NCBI GenBank assembly: GCA_026214975.1
Contig: CM047809.1
Location: 32,151,977 to 32,215,976 of the forward strand
Length of the DNA stretch: 64,000 nucleotides
Direction: 5' to 3'
Origin: Gentiana macrophylla
Taxonomy: Eukaryota; Streptophyta; Magnoliopsida; Gentianales; Gentianaceae
The position numbers and the translations under genes are program-made. Within the stretch, counting starts at the first letter, position 1, and each line of letters opens with the position of its first letter. The notes below the pieces were generated by a model. That model did not search any database. It was given only the letters and a program-made list of their open reading frames with translations, and was not told where the DNA came from. This document shows, in pieces, positions 42,321-53,559 of this stretch.

Positions 42321-43698
42321 TGATGTCATGTCAAGTAATAAAAGTACTCGATACCTAAATAACCAACTAGCAAGAGAACTAGGTTCAATCGTAGTATAGC
42401 TAGATAGAGTCGAGGCCGATCCCACAGAGACTCGGCTTAAACAAGTACAACGTTATTAAACTAAAAATAGATTAAAGGGCGGTCTACGACCAACTATAAC
42501 GTAAAGATAAAGGTTGACACGATAGAAAACACAAAGACTAACAATACGACACAAGCCACTAAACACTTATTTTTAAGGTTCTATAAGACTCTAACAAACG
42601 GTATTGATTACGCTAGTAGTAATTACTCCCCCATATATGTATATCTAAGCCGAGACAGAAAAGACATTAAGGTTGATTATATTCTAGCTAAGGGAGCCAT
42701 CCCCTAAACTGGATCTAATTCGTGAACGGATAGAAGATCCTTATGCTTAATTACGAATCCTTCCTTGGACAGGGTAGAACATCATGTAACAAGTATGCTA
42801 TACCAAACTAGGGATGCCGATCTAAAATCGTCACCTCGTCTAGGCAACCACCGTGGACGGGTTGGCACACCTTCTAAACGATCGGCTAACTAATGTCCAA
42901 GTAACATGACAATTTTCACAATATATCATATTAATTTACGAGAACGATGTAACAAATTGGCCGGATCTATTACATGTTTATACGAAAAGCGAAAGCACGC
43001 AGCGTGGCGAAGTCGTTCACAGAAAATTACTAGAATCTTGATGGCTAGATCTAGCCATATAGACCGTGGTAGATCTAGACCGGTGACTCTAGAATTTGCA
43101 CGTAAAATGCCTTCGTACGGCTTAGATCTACACGAATATGGGTTTGTTAATTAACTACATCACGAAATCAATACACAAACGACTACTCCATAATGAAATA
43201 AAATAGATCTACGAATAAAAACAACATATTTGGATAGACATTACCCTCGTAGACGGAGGGTCCTCCGATCCTTCAATGCAATCTCTAATCGATGAATCCA
43301 TCGCCTCCGTGATGAAGAAACATAATATAAAATAGAAGAACTATATTGATAAACTAAAAGTATTGTAATATTGTGTTTCTAGAGTGTGTCGTAATGAAAT
43401 TCGTGGCTGCTCCTTTATATAGAGTCTTAGGCCGACCTAAAGATAGATTTGAAAACCCTAAAAAGCAGATAGATTTGATAACTCCTAGCCGATCTCCCAG
43501 ATTTGCCGACCTTGCCCCCAGCGAGCTGATGGCTCGCTGCCAGCGTGTCCTCTCTTCTCTGATTGGTTCGCTGGCTTTTCTTGTTCCTTACTCCACTTTT
43601 CATGCTGCTTCTGTATTTATCTTTAATGTAATCCGATTCTGCTTTGATTTCTCTTGAGATTTACTTCCTCCCATAATAGATATCTTCCGATTCATCAC
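42321..43698 (-). repeat. Element K 5' LTR (at least 1378 bp)
   Basis: The plus-strand left end is TGATGTCATGTC next to the primer site. The right end is not certain because element C begins at 43699. A minus-strand TATA box is visible near 43411 (plus ctttatatagagt). Confidence 0.7.
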
Positions 43699-44260
43699 TG
43701 ACGATACAGGGTTTCACTCCTTCCACGTGTCGTCTATCATTTGGTCATCACATTACGAATTAACTCCAAGGTACTCATGTAGACGCCTATACTCGGGGCA
43801 ATGACTACCGACATTCGAGCAGTGTGGAGCGACGAGTCCTCGAGGATAGAGTCCACACCAGCTAGTAGTGTAGGATAATGAGTCCTAGGGTCGAGTGCCG
43901 TAGGTCGGCCATATCGATATCGATGACGGAGTCCGCACCAGCTATTCAGGCCCATTAACAGCGATAGCTTGGGCAAGGGTTACGGCCCATTAAAGGGTAA
44001 ATGTGACAATAACATAAGCCGACCTAGTATTAAGGTTAGGGCAAGTATTGTCATTATAAATACCCCATTCCAGGAACTACGTAAGGCTTGATTCCTGGAA
44101 CCTAACAGGATACGTAGGCAATCTAAGATACATTCTTAGACTCAGCCGCAAACATAAAACGACATCATCTCATTCTTTAGGCATTAGGGTTCTTGTGTGT
44201 GTTCATCACTAGATTCAATTAGGTCCCGGATTATTAAGGTGACATAACTTGTCATCGTCA
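43699..44260 (+). repeat. Element C 5' LTR (562 bp)
   Basis: It starts TGACGATACAGG and ends ...GTCATCGTCA. It shares termini and the TATA-downstream block (aggaactacg, cttgattcctgg, ggatacgtaggcaa) with A and B. Confidence 0.85.
44055..44062 (+). promoter_or_regulatory. TATA box of element C LTR
   Basis: TATAAATA in tgtcattataaatacccc, about 200 bp before the LTR end, as in A and B. Confidence 0.7.
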
Positions 44261-44262
44261 TT

Positions 44263-44280
44263 TGGCGTTAGAAGGAGGGC
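44263..44280 (+). promoter_or_regulatory. Primer-binding site, tRNA-Asn type (element C)
   Basis: TGGCGTTAGAAGGAGGGC fits the complement of the plant tRNA-Asn 3' end with one mismatch within TGGCGCTAGAAGGAGGG. Confidence 0.8.
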
Positions 44281-44306
44281 GTTCTACTGTTGAATCCACC
44301 AAGATC

Positions 44307-46080
44307 ATGATGCCTCCCAGAAAAACAACATCCAAAGCTCCAGATCAAAGCTCACAGATTAACGAGCAGTTGCATCTTGGCACGCAAGGAGAAAAAGATC
44401 CAGTCTTGGATCTCACCCTTAAGGATCCCCAGCAAGAAAAGCAAGGTCATGTCCAGGGAAACCCCCAGCAAGAAAAGCAAGGTCTTGCTCCAGAACACCG
44501 AGCGCTTGTGGATCAATTGGCAGGGGCGGACCTGGAATTAATGTCCAGGATTATAGCAGAGGCGGTTACGGCGCAAAGACAAGCAGCCAGCGGCCAGAAA
44601 GACATTGCAGCAGATGGCGGTTGGAAAGATGCCACAGACAAGCCTAAACGAACTCCCATAGACGAAGTCAGTGCGTCCTCTAGCTCGGTCGAGAGAAAGA
44701 GGCGTGAGATCCAACAGAAGCATCAGAGAATGGATAAAGACAGTGTCAGGGAGGAACTGGATGTTATTCTGGGAAAGAATCAAGTTTCGATATGGTTAGA
44801 GTCCCCTTTCACAAAGGAAATCGAGAGTTTCCCTAAACCCAAGGGGTTTAAGATACCAAAGATAGAACCTTACGATGGTACTACCGACCCGGAAGACCAT
44901 CTACACAGGTGTCTGTCCTAGATGAGGTTGGATGGCACACCCGATGCGATGAGATGTCGAGCATTTGAGATGCTTCTCGTAGGTCGGGCCAGAGAATGGT
45001 TTACTAAGCTACGACCCGGGTCGATCTCCAGTTTCGCCATGCTAGCTCGCAAGTTTTGAGATGCGTTCATCGTCAACAAGAAGTTTCACTTAAGTGCCAC
45101 GCACCTCATGAATATGAGGCAGCAAAAGGATGAGGCAGTGTTAGATTATTTGAAGAGGTTTAATCTCGAGGCCATGCTGGTCGAGGATGCAGATGACCGA
45201 CTTCTGATCACATCGTTCGTGGGGGGGCTGCGTAACACAAAGTTATACATGAAGTTGAGCAGAGATGTCCCCCACACCATGGATGAATGTGTTAACGTGG
45301 TGCATAGATTCTGTCAAAGGGAAGAGGCAGTGCGTAGGCACACCCAATCCGACTGGATGGATCCCAAGAAGGACAATCGATGTCCGAACAGGAATCAATC
45401 TAAGAGACAGGATGTCGAGAGTAAGCCTTCTGTCTGGGACCGTATCGAGACACCCGCCTCAGATCGTGGGGGCAAGAAGGGACCCACGCGTGATAAGGAT
45501 TTTATTCCGCTTAATCGATCTCGAGCCGAGGTGTTATCGATTATGCTCTCAAAGAACATAGCGAGAAAACCATCACCGTTGAAGAAACCTCGAGAAAAGA
45601 GGAATGCAAGCAAATACTGTGAGTTTCACAAAGACATAGGTCATACAACAGAGGATTGTCACGACCTGAAAAAAGACATTGACATCTGCATCCAGGAGGG
45701 GAAGCTAGATGAAGTGGTCGACAGATCCCGATATGATGGGCCCAGGGGGCATGGAGAATATAAAGAAAAAACTCCGATCAAGATAGGGGTCGAGGCCGAG
45801 ACGCCCAGAGACGGAGAGATCGGTTACCCCAAAGGAATCGATCTCCAGGTCGGGATGGAAATAACAGAGACAACTTTGGTCGGGACAGATACGATGATAA
45901 TCGACCAAACAGTTATGTTAACACGATTTTTGGACCTGGTGAGAGTGACAAAGACCAATCCAGTCGAGAGCCAGATGATAGCTCGAGAGAGCGTAAGCAG
46001 CTCAAATTTACGACGGAAGTCGGATAGGGACCTCGCGACGATATCCCTAAGTCTAGGAGTCATAGTGAGGGGCTGGTTAT
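44307..46080 (+). pseudogene. gag: Element C gag (Tat)
   Basis: The start is ATG 44307 (MMPPRKTTSKAPDQSSQ), the first ATG in this frame after the primer site. A Gln-rich region with a repeated QQEKQG phrase, KPKGFKIPKIEPYDGTTDPE, the capsid core (AFEMLLVGRAREWF, DYLKRFNLEA, ITSFVGGLRNTKLYM) and an intact Cys/His motif YCEFHKDIGHTTEDCHDL (about 45613) follow in order. GKLDEVVDRSRYDGPRGH links to the protease. Two in-frame stops (44919-44921 and near 45058) and a shift near 45870 break it. The intact final Cys contrasts with Tyr in A and B. Confidence 0.88.
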
Positions 46081-46087
46081 CAAGGCT

Positions 46088-46892
46088 GTGATTAGTCAAG
46101 CCCGTGTATCGAGAGTTTGCATCGATAATAGTAGCGCAGTAAACATTTTGTATTACTCGGCTTTCCAAGTGATGAAGTTGCAAGAGAAAGATCTAGCTCC
46201 CATAGCATCTCCTTTGTTTAGGTTAACAGGGCAAGCAGTTCATCCTATTGGATCGATAAAGTTACTCACAACAGTTGGGGACGGCGAGAAAGGAAGGACT
46301 CTCGAGTTGAACAATGTAGTGGTCAAAGCTCCCTCTGCCTATAATGTCATTCTAGGACGACCTGCGCTCTTCGACTTGCATGCGATCATTTCGACATTCC
46401 ACAATAGCATGAAATTTCCAACCAGGAACGGTTCCCATGAGGTAAAGGGAGACGTTGAAGCCGTACGGAGTTGCAACTCCGATGTCATGAATGGGAAGAT
46501 GGCAGTTCAACAAATCTTAGTCGAGGAACTAATTCCAGAGGAAGAGGAAGAAAAGAACTGGGTCTCCGGTGATTCAGTTGAGAACGTTCGACTTTGGGAA
46601 GGAGAAAACGATCAGTGTGTGCAGGTCGGGGTATGGATCCCAGTAAAAGAAAAACAGTTGCTCATCGAGTTGTTAATCGAGTTCAGAAATGTCTTTGCCT
46701 GGAAGGCTACCGACATGCCAGGGCTATCTACAGACATTGCAGTTCATAAGCTCGAAATTGACCAGGCTAAGAGGCCAGTCAAGCAAAAGAAGAGAAACTT
46801 TGCATCCGATCGACTTGAGGCTATAGAGCTGGAAGTCGATAAACTACTAGCGGCCTAGATAGTGAAAGAAGTATTATATCCAGAGTGGCTAG
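46088..46892 (+). pseudogene. pro: Element C protease and start of reverse transcriptase
   Basis: The frame 46088-46858 begins with the protease motif VCIDNSSAVNILYYSAF. The catalytic triad reads D-N-S where Tat proteases often have D-N-G or D-T-G, so the glycine is changed. YNVILGRPALFDLHAIIS is the distal motif. An acidic linker (PEEEEEKNW) leads into RT: DMPGLSTDIAVHKLE, KKRNFASDRLEAIELEVDKL, a TAG at 46856-46858, then IVKEVLYPEWL. The element D LTR starts directly after this. It shows what the A/B proteases lack downstream. Confidence 0.85.
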
Positions 46893-48420
46893 TGTTAAGG
46901 GTGAAATTAATGATTTATATGACGTTATTCCCGTAACAATATCCTTGGTATTTTAGTACTTTTTATAGAAAAGTGTTGGTTTTATCGAATTATTGAGTAA
47001 ACGAGTTTTAAATGTGTTTAAATGCAAAATCGAGATATTTACGTGATTTTATCGGTGTTTTATGTTTATCCGTATGATGTTACATTTTGCATGTTTCTAT
47101 CATGTTGTTAGATACGTTTGCATGATGAGTAAGGAGCTTAAACGATGATCACATGAAGATGGAAGAGTTGAAAGATGTTTAAGTGAAGAATCATTGAAGA
47201 AACCGGAACCAGGCACTTCATGGGAATTTTGTCCACACTTGTAGGCACTTTCATGGAAATTTGTCTTGATGAAAGTTGTAGAAGAGTGAAATAGCTTTCC
47301 AACGCATGTTGAATCACCTCATTCGGAGCCCTAGAAGTGAAGTTATGAGCAAAATACTGGAGCTGGGTCCTGGACGAGCGTCCGGATTAATTACGAGTTG
47401 AAATAATATTCATGGACGGGCGTCCATGATAATGAACAGCGTCGGGCGCGTGCTGTAGCAACCGACTTGATTTTCTCTATATATAGCAGCGCATAATCAA
47501 CCCTAGACACACAATTTGAACCCTAAACCCTAGGGAGCGGCTTGGCTGCGTTTTATTCTATTTTCTTCCGCTTTATGCAATTAGATTCATAGATTAGATT
47601 AGCTACTTTTCATGTCTTTTTATTCATCAATTTCAAGTCTCACGAAGATGATAAGAGGCTAGACCTCTTTTGAGCAGCGGTGTGAAGCCTATCCGTCAAC
47701 TATTGATTCGAATCGTGATTGTTTTGTGAGTTCTTTAATACAAGTTGTTTCTTTTATCATGTTTACATTGTTTATTGCGAATTATATCGAAAGATGTTTG
47801 CTTTTGTGTTTGTTTTATGTGATGAAAATCATGTTAACTTTAGAACACCATGATAAAAGAGTAGATCTTTAATCTATAAAAGCGAAAGTTAATAGGTTAG
47901 ATTTCTAGGTTAGAGGCGTTAGAGTTTCCACCTTTGTTTTGAAAAGCGTTAATCTGTAAATCGAAAGATAAAGATTGATAGGAGAACCATCTAAGAAATT
48001 AGAGGTCGTACTTAGATAAGGCAAATCACAACTTGATTAGAATCACGAAATAATCTGAATAGGATCTCGAATGTTGATAGGATAGGTGGATCAACTGTTC
48101 GTTCGTTTGTTATAACTTGATTCAAATCTCTTGAAACTTGAATTGTTTAGCTTTAGTTTACTTTTTTTGCACTCTAGTTTAGTTAGTTTATCGCTTTCAA
48201 TCTTTCCTAGCATTGGATTAATCTCCTCTGTCTAGTTACTTTTATGCAATATTTGTTTAGGTTAGTTTTTCGTGACAATAATTAGTTAAAAACAAAAGCT
48301 AGGGTTCAGCAATCTAGTTACCCGTAAGATCGACCCGGCATTAGCCTCCATACTACGATCCTTGCACTTGAGGTTAACCGGTTTATTACTTGTTGTTTTG
48401 TATAGATAAAATCCGGGACA
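46893..48420 (+). repeat. Element D 5' LTR (1528 bp)
   Basis: It starts TGTTAAGGGTGAAATT and ends ...AAAATCCGGGACA, six bases before the primer site. A TATA box (ctatatatag, 47477-47486) follows two GGACG-NN-CGTCC palindromes (47373-47384 and 47411-47428). Confidence 0.88.
47477..47486 (+). promoter_or_regulatory. TATA box of element D LTR
   Basis: ctatatatag in ttttctctatatatagcagc. The following gcagcgcataat resembles the gcagagcagcc after the TATA box of element G. Confidence 0.65.
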
Positions 48421-48426
48421 AGTTTT

Positions 48427-48444
48427 TGGCGCCGTTGCCGGGAA
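48427..48444 (+). promoter_or_regulatory. Primer-binding site, tRNA-Asp type (element D)
   Basis: TGGCGCCGTTGCCGGGAA, 17 of 18 bases match the tRNA-Asp complement. Confidence 0.9.
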
Positions 48445-49676
48445 CCGGACGGTTGTCTAGTTTTTGTTTTTCATTAGTAATTTAGGTTAGGTTTTGTTTT
48501 TATTTACATTTTTAGTTGGTGATTTAGTTGCTTTACTTATTTGTTTTTACATTAATTAATATTTGTTCTTGTTAGTTGTAGTATAGACTTTTGTTTTTGA
48601 GTTTTAGTCTCTGTTTTACGATATCGCTTTTTTTTTTTTTTTTTTTTTCGCTCTCTCTGTTGAATCTGTTCGGTTGGGCGGCGTCTGGTCATCTGAGGCG
48701 CCCGTCAGATTCTTCTCCAGGAGGGCGCCCGCCCGATTAATTGACGCGCCCGTGCATCTGTCGCCATTAGTTTTTATTTTTATTTCAATTAGGTTTTCTG
48801 TTTTTTTTCATAGGTAAGTGTCGTAGATAGGTTTCTAAGGTTGAATCATCTAACTCCACGTTTTTAACGATCAAACTTTTGGATAAAAAGGGATCGTTTT
48901 AGCACTCTTTAGTATTTTGGCCATAACTTTCGGCTCGAGTGTCCGTTTGGCGCGCAGGACCCCAATTCGGAAAGCTCGTTCCGACGCCGACGACGTGGCG
49001 GATGGCCAGAGGCCGTCCGACACCGTTTTCGAGGTCAAAATCCACTGTTTTCCCTTCCATTTTGGGGTTAGAAGATTTCAACACATGTTTTTCCCTCTTG
49101 TTAGTGTTTTATGTTTTTTCTGTTTTAAATCTTTCGTAGGTTTTGGTTTCTGATTACGTATCCCTTTAGGTAGATTTTTTTAGTTAGATCATTAGGTTTT
49201 AGTTCAGGTTATTAGGGTTTAAGGTTTTTATTTTTGTGATTAGTTTCTGTCCCCTATTTTTCTCCTCTGTTTTCTCAAAATCCCCCTCTGTTTCTGAATT
49301 CGTTTCTGTTCTTTCTCTGAAACTTTGCATCTGGACGAGCGTTTATTCGTTTGAACGCTCGTTCACTGTAATTTTTTCAATCCTGTATCCGAATTCGACC
49401 CTTGAACGAACGTCCATAAATTTGGACGCCCGTCCAAAGCGACTCGAAGGATCAGACAGCGTTCAATTTTTGAACACGATTCGATCCAATTTCAAGGCAG
49501 ACGCTCATCCATTTGTTTGGGCGCCCGTCCGTCCCTTTCTTCCTCAATCTTTTTCTTTTCCCCTCTTTTCTTTTCTTTAGGTTTTAATTTTAGATTTAGG
49601 TTTTAAATTTCTTAGTTTAGGTTTTTATTTTTTTCTTTAGTTTTTAGGTTCAATACCTTGAGTTGGGTATCGGTTT
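48445..49676 (+). other. Element D leader
   Basis: This 1.2-kb untranslated leader has long T runs (T18 near 48632-48649) and two clusters of gcgcccgtcc-type motifs (48670-48760 and 49330-49540). The second includes an 8-bp-arm palindrome at 49421-49438. ORFs in it lack domains. Confidence 0.6.
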
Positions 49677-50235
49677 ATGCAAACTCGAAGTCGAAAGGGC
49701 CATTACTCTTTTCACGACCTCGGCGGACCATAGTCCGACCCAATAGAGAAGACCGTTTTACCGATTCCTCGGACGAAGGAAGTTCAACCGATCAGGATAT
49801 CGAGCGAAACCTAATAAAGGAGATCAAAGATATTGTTATAATGGCGCGGAAGATCGACGCGCGTTGGCGGACTACGCCATGCAGTGCGATCCTTTATCAA
49901 CCCGGCTATCGTCCTACCAGCCATTACCGCACAAACCTTTGAACTAAAACCCAGTCTCATTCAGATGATGCAGCATGCATCAATGTTTCACTGGTTCCCT
50001 TCGAAAATCCTCACACACACGCGTACACATTCACGGGAGATATGTGGTGCGACACGCATTCAAGGTGTGAGTGAGGATGTGATTAAACTTACACTTGTTT
50101 CCATTCTCTTTGAAGGAGAAGCTAAAGAGTGGTATAGCTCTCTCCCTACGGAATCCATTACACACAGGCTGCATTGGAGAAAGAATTTTTAAGTCAATAC
50201 TTTCCACCTGCCAAGGTGACCCAGTGTTTAAGCGG
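49677..50235 (+). pseudogene. gag: Element D Athila gag, first part
   Basis: ATG 49677 gives MQTRSRKG, the typical MxTRS start of Athila gag, with a frameshift soon after. The continuation in other frames shows PAITAQTFELKPSLIQMMQH, GVSEDVIKLTLVSILFEGEA, KEWYSSLPTESIT and a YFPPAK segment. It is cut at 50236 by the LTR of element E. The rest is at 63480-64000. Confidence 0.88.
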
Positions 50236-50788
50236 TGATGGGTATAAATAATTCCACCACCTCAGCGGTGGGGACAACCCATCGCGGCCATCCTCCGGCA
50301 TGACAAGAGAGATCGCAAAATGGGCGGCGGTGTCTCACCTCGCGCGCGATCAAGGCATTTGCGGTCCCAGGCAAAGGCAGCAGATCTGTGAATCTCATCC
50401 AGGCAAGTCAGAAGAAAGGTCGCGGGGCGGCGAGGCCAAAGAGGGCTTGCTCTTGCGACCTCGAGAGAGATGGCGCCGATTGATCGAGATCTTTTCCCCA
50501 CTTGTAACTTAGATATTTCGTCTTGCTTAGTATCTAAGTAAGACCTAGCTATTAGTAAAATATCTAATAGATTACTTGTTCCTAAGTTATCCATCTCTAT
50601 AAAAGGGTGGTCATTGTAAACTAAAAGAAGAGGAGATATAGAAAAAATACACACTATACTTGCAAGCAAAGGCTCTCTCCATTCTAACTCTCTCCACACC
50701 ACCACCCGCCGGAATATCGCCACACCTTAAATACTGACCGGATATCCACCATCCAAAACACATAAGGACACCCGTGAGGATTTAGACA
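50236..50788 (+). repeat. Element E 5' LTR (553 bp)
   Basis: It starts TGATGGGTATAAATAATT and ends ...GAGGATTTAGACA. It is near-identical to 62926-63479, with differences that are mostly one-base indels. Confidence 0.95.
50598..50605 (+). promoter_or_regulatory. TATA box of element E LTR
   Basis: TATAAAAG in ccatctctataaaagggtgg, repeated in the 3' LTR at 63290-63297. Confidence 0.75.
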
Positions 50789-50795
50789 TCTTGAT

Positions 50796-50813
50796 TGGCT
50801 CCGTTACCGGGAA
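50796..50813 (+). promoter_or_regulatory. Primer-binding site of element E, diverged tRNA-Asp-like
   Basis: TGGCTCCGTTACCGGGAA matches the tRNA-Asp complement at 15 of 18 positions. The other Tat elements here use a tRNA-Asn-like site, so E may use a different primer. Confidence 0.6.
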
Positions 50814-50941
50814 ACCGATTGTGTAAAAAATCACCTAGAGCTCTCATTAGGAGGAGATAATCTTACAAAGAAAAGTCCTCAAAGCGCCTTTATTTCTTCC
50901 ACTTTACCAAAGAAATCGCTCAAAAAGCCACCCCTTGAGAG

Positions 50942-52765
50942 ATGGCCGGAAGTAAAGGGCATCTAACACCCCAAACCCCTGCAAAAGGTACTATGCTACA
51001 TCAAGCTCGTGGGGAAAGCGCGGGAGAAGCGCTAGACAATCTCCTGCGAAGGAGAAGGATCGAGAGAGGGTCTTAGCACTAGCGATGCTCGAAATGTCAT
51101 TAATCAAAAAACCAAGTCGAAAGAGGCTATTGTTTGCCTGGATGGAACTCATGAGAGAGAGGTCACAGCAAAGCCAAAGATCGATCCCAGAAATACAACG
51201 GGCTTTCGGGAGGACCCAGAGTCGCGAAATGAGGGAATCGCGAGTCTTTGAAACTATGTATCTCACCAATTCCGCTTTGGTGGCTAAGGGCGAGGCCCTA
51301 TGGCGGTCGACCCGAGAATCCTCCCGAAGCGAAATCCCTCTTGCGATCGCGAGACGAGGGCCTTGAGCCAAATTCGACAAATCGGCGTAGAGGAGGCGTG
51401 CACTCTTGGTCGCTATGGACCGAGGAAAGAAATTCCACGAACCTCGGCCCCAAGATCGCGACCATCAAAAGGAAGAGGATCGACAAAGGGTCGCGTTTAA
51501 TAGGTTGGGTGAGAAGGACAAGGCTTTAGCCCCAAGTCGTCTCGGCCTTCTGAAGAAGAGATGCCCATCGGCGGGATAGAACACGCACAAGATGCCCGCA
51601 CAATTGCTCCAGGGAAAAGAGGCCCGCCAAGAGGATCACAAAATCATAGGGAATCAGGCGTAGAAGCGGGGCGAGCGATCACGTCATAAGCCACGATCGC
51701 GACCGAATCGACCCTATTTTGGCGGAAGCGGATGGAGGTAATGAGAAAAGAGCTTGCGAGAATTAAAAAGTCGAGGCCCGTCGAGAAAGTCGCCCTATTC
51801 GAGGATCGGCGTACTCGCTAAAGGATTACGAAACATTGCCTCCCAGCGAGAGAAAAGGTTAGTTATCGATTACAACTATTACAATGGAAATTCATGCCCA
51901 AGCAGCGGCTCACGCGTTCGGTCGCATCACCCTTGCTACACAAAATAAATCGCGCTGGTGCATCGCGTTAGTTGGCGGCATGCGAGGATAGGGCTGCGTC
52001 CTGAATCTGCGGGCTTCCTCGCGGCTCGATTGAAAGTTGGGAGGATTTGTCGGAAAAGTTTGTCGAGAGAATTTGAATCGGCAAGCAGGCCAAAGAAAAC
52101 CATTGAGGACCTATATGAGGTTCGTATGGGAGAGGCACGAATCGGGAAAGAAGTATTACGAGCGGTTCGTCGAGAATATATGATCAAACAAGGAACATTC
52201 CAGACGATGCGGTCATAACATGTTTCCTCACGGAATTGCCAAAGGCCGATGGCGAATTCAATCTGCGGCCCCAAAGCGGGTCTCGAGGAGATGTTAGAAA
52301 GGGCGAGAATGATGAAGTCGTGGCGCCGTCTGCCGGGAAAGCAAAGCCTAAAGCGAGCCACGTTCGCGAAGGAGGATCGCGTGGATGACCGTAAAAGGAA
52401 AAGGGACGAGATACTAATCGCGATCGTGAGGTAAAAAGCCGTACAAATTTAGCGAGGATAATTTTACCCGCTCAACACCAAAGCATCCCAAATCTTGTTT
52501 GAAATTCGTGAACATTTCGACAAACCAAAGCCTATGAGGCGATCACGATAGCGCGATAAATCCAAATCTGCGACTATCACAAGGACCATGGCCACATCAC
52601 CGATGAATGCTTCACCCTGAGGCGCGAGATAGAAAGGCTGATCCGTGAGGACCAGCCCAATAAATATAAGCGAGGAACAACACTCCCGAGTCAAGGGCGC
52701 CAACCTCGCGTCTATCGGAGAGAGGTTCGAGTCATCACGGGAATATTCCGGCAACCATCAAGCTG
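50942..52765 (+). pseudogene. gag: Element E gag (Tat)
   Basis: ATG 50942 (MAGSKGHLTPQTPAKG) is the first ATG after the primer site. The N-terminal half is basic, Arg/Ser-rich and frameshifted. The capsid part is recognisable at 52040-52250 as SREFESASRPKKTIEDLYEV, YYERFVEN, MIKQGTF and CFLTELPKADGEFNL. The Cys/His motif CDYHKDHGHITDECFTLRRE at about 52567, followed by IERLIREDQPNKYKRG, is intact and of Tat type. Breaks are mainly single-base. As in C, the fourth ligand Cys is present. Confidence 0.85.
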
Positions 52766-52859
52766 AAATCTCGGATAAATCAAATCAATACCCGCGGCCA
52801 GCGGATTGTGTTGGGAGAGAATGAGAAGGAATCATATTCAAAAAAAAGCGGTGACAACG

Positions 52860-53360
52860 ATCGGTGGCCTATGGAGATACCCCTCATTCTAAAGGTGGGG
52901 GTAAGCGACAAAGCAGCGTCAACGAGTAATGGTCGACACGAGGGCGGCGCGGCGTCATCTATTTATTTGTTTAAAAGCGGTCGGATTCGGGAGGCCAAGT
53001 TAAAACCCTACCTTGGGGTCCTCGAAGGTTTTACCAACGACACGATGCGGGTCAAAGGCACGATCGACCTCGATATCATTTTGGCGACTATGAGCCCTGT
53101 AGAGCGGAGATAATAACCTTCTTGGTAATCGACACGCCCTCTTACTACAACATGATTTTGGGAATCCCGGCTATGAAGAAGTTCCAAATGGTGGCGTCCG
53201 TTCCCCACCAGCGGGTCAAATTTCACGTGGGGAAGAAGTTGGGGTCGCCTTGGCCCGACTGGAGCTTTCCTCGACTATATGACCAAAAGCAGGGTCGACT
53301 CTGGCGACCACATTGGATGGTCTTAACACGACTACGGATCAGATTGCTATGATGAAAGAA
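52860..53360 (+). pseudogene. pro: Element E aspartic protease
   Basis: Fragments in order are PLILKVGV, a VMVDT catalytic stretch near 52930, LKPYLGVLEGFTNDTMRVKG, TFLVIDTPSYYNMILGIPAM and VASVPHQRVKFHVGK. This is the Tat protease pattern. The residue after VDT cannot be settled because the frame is broken by indels there. It lies between gag and RT as expected. Confidence 0.8.
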
Positions 53361-53559
53361 ATCTCGGAGAAGGCCGTAGAGGTAGAAACATTGCAAGTTC
53401 GGGGACGAGCCCGACTTCCTTTGCCGAAGGCGAGTTGATCGAAGTTATAATAAGCGTCAAATATCGATCAAAAGATAAAAATAGGATCGAGGACTACCGA
53501 GGAAGAAAGGAAGAAGCGATCGAGCTTACGAAAGCAAACTTGGGCGCGTTCGCTGGGAG

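Larger units (their letters stand above)
43699..46892 (+). mobile_element. Element C: Tat-lineage gypsy retrotransposon, interrupted by element D
   Basis: 5' LTR, tRNA-Asn primer site, gag, protease and the first part of RT, stopping at YPEWL, where element D is inserted at 46893. The rest would lie beyond the window. Unlike A and B, the protease frame continues into RT, so this is the pol-bearing type. Confidence 0.88.
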
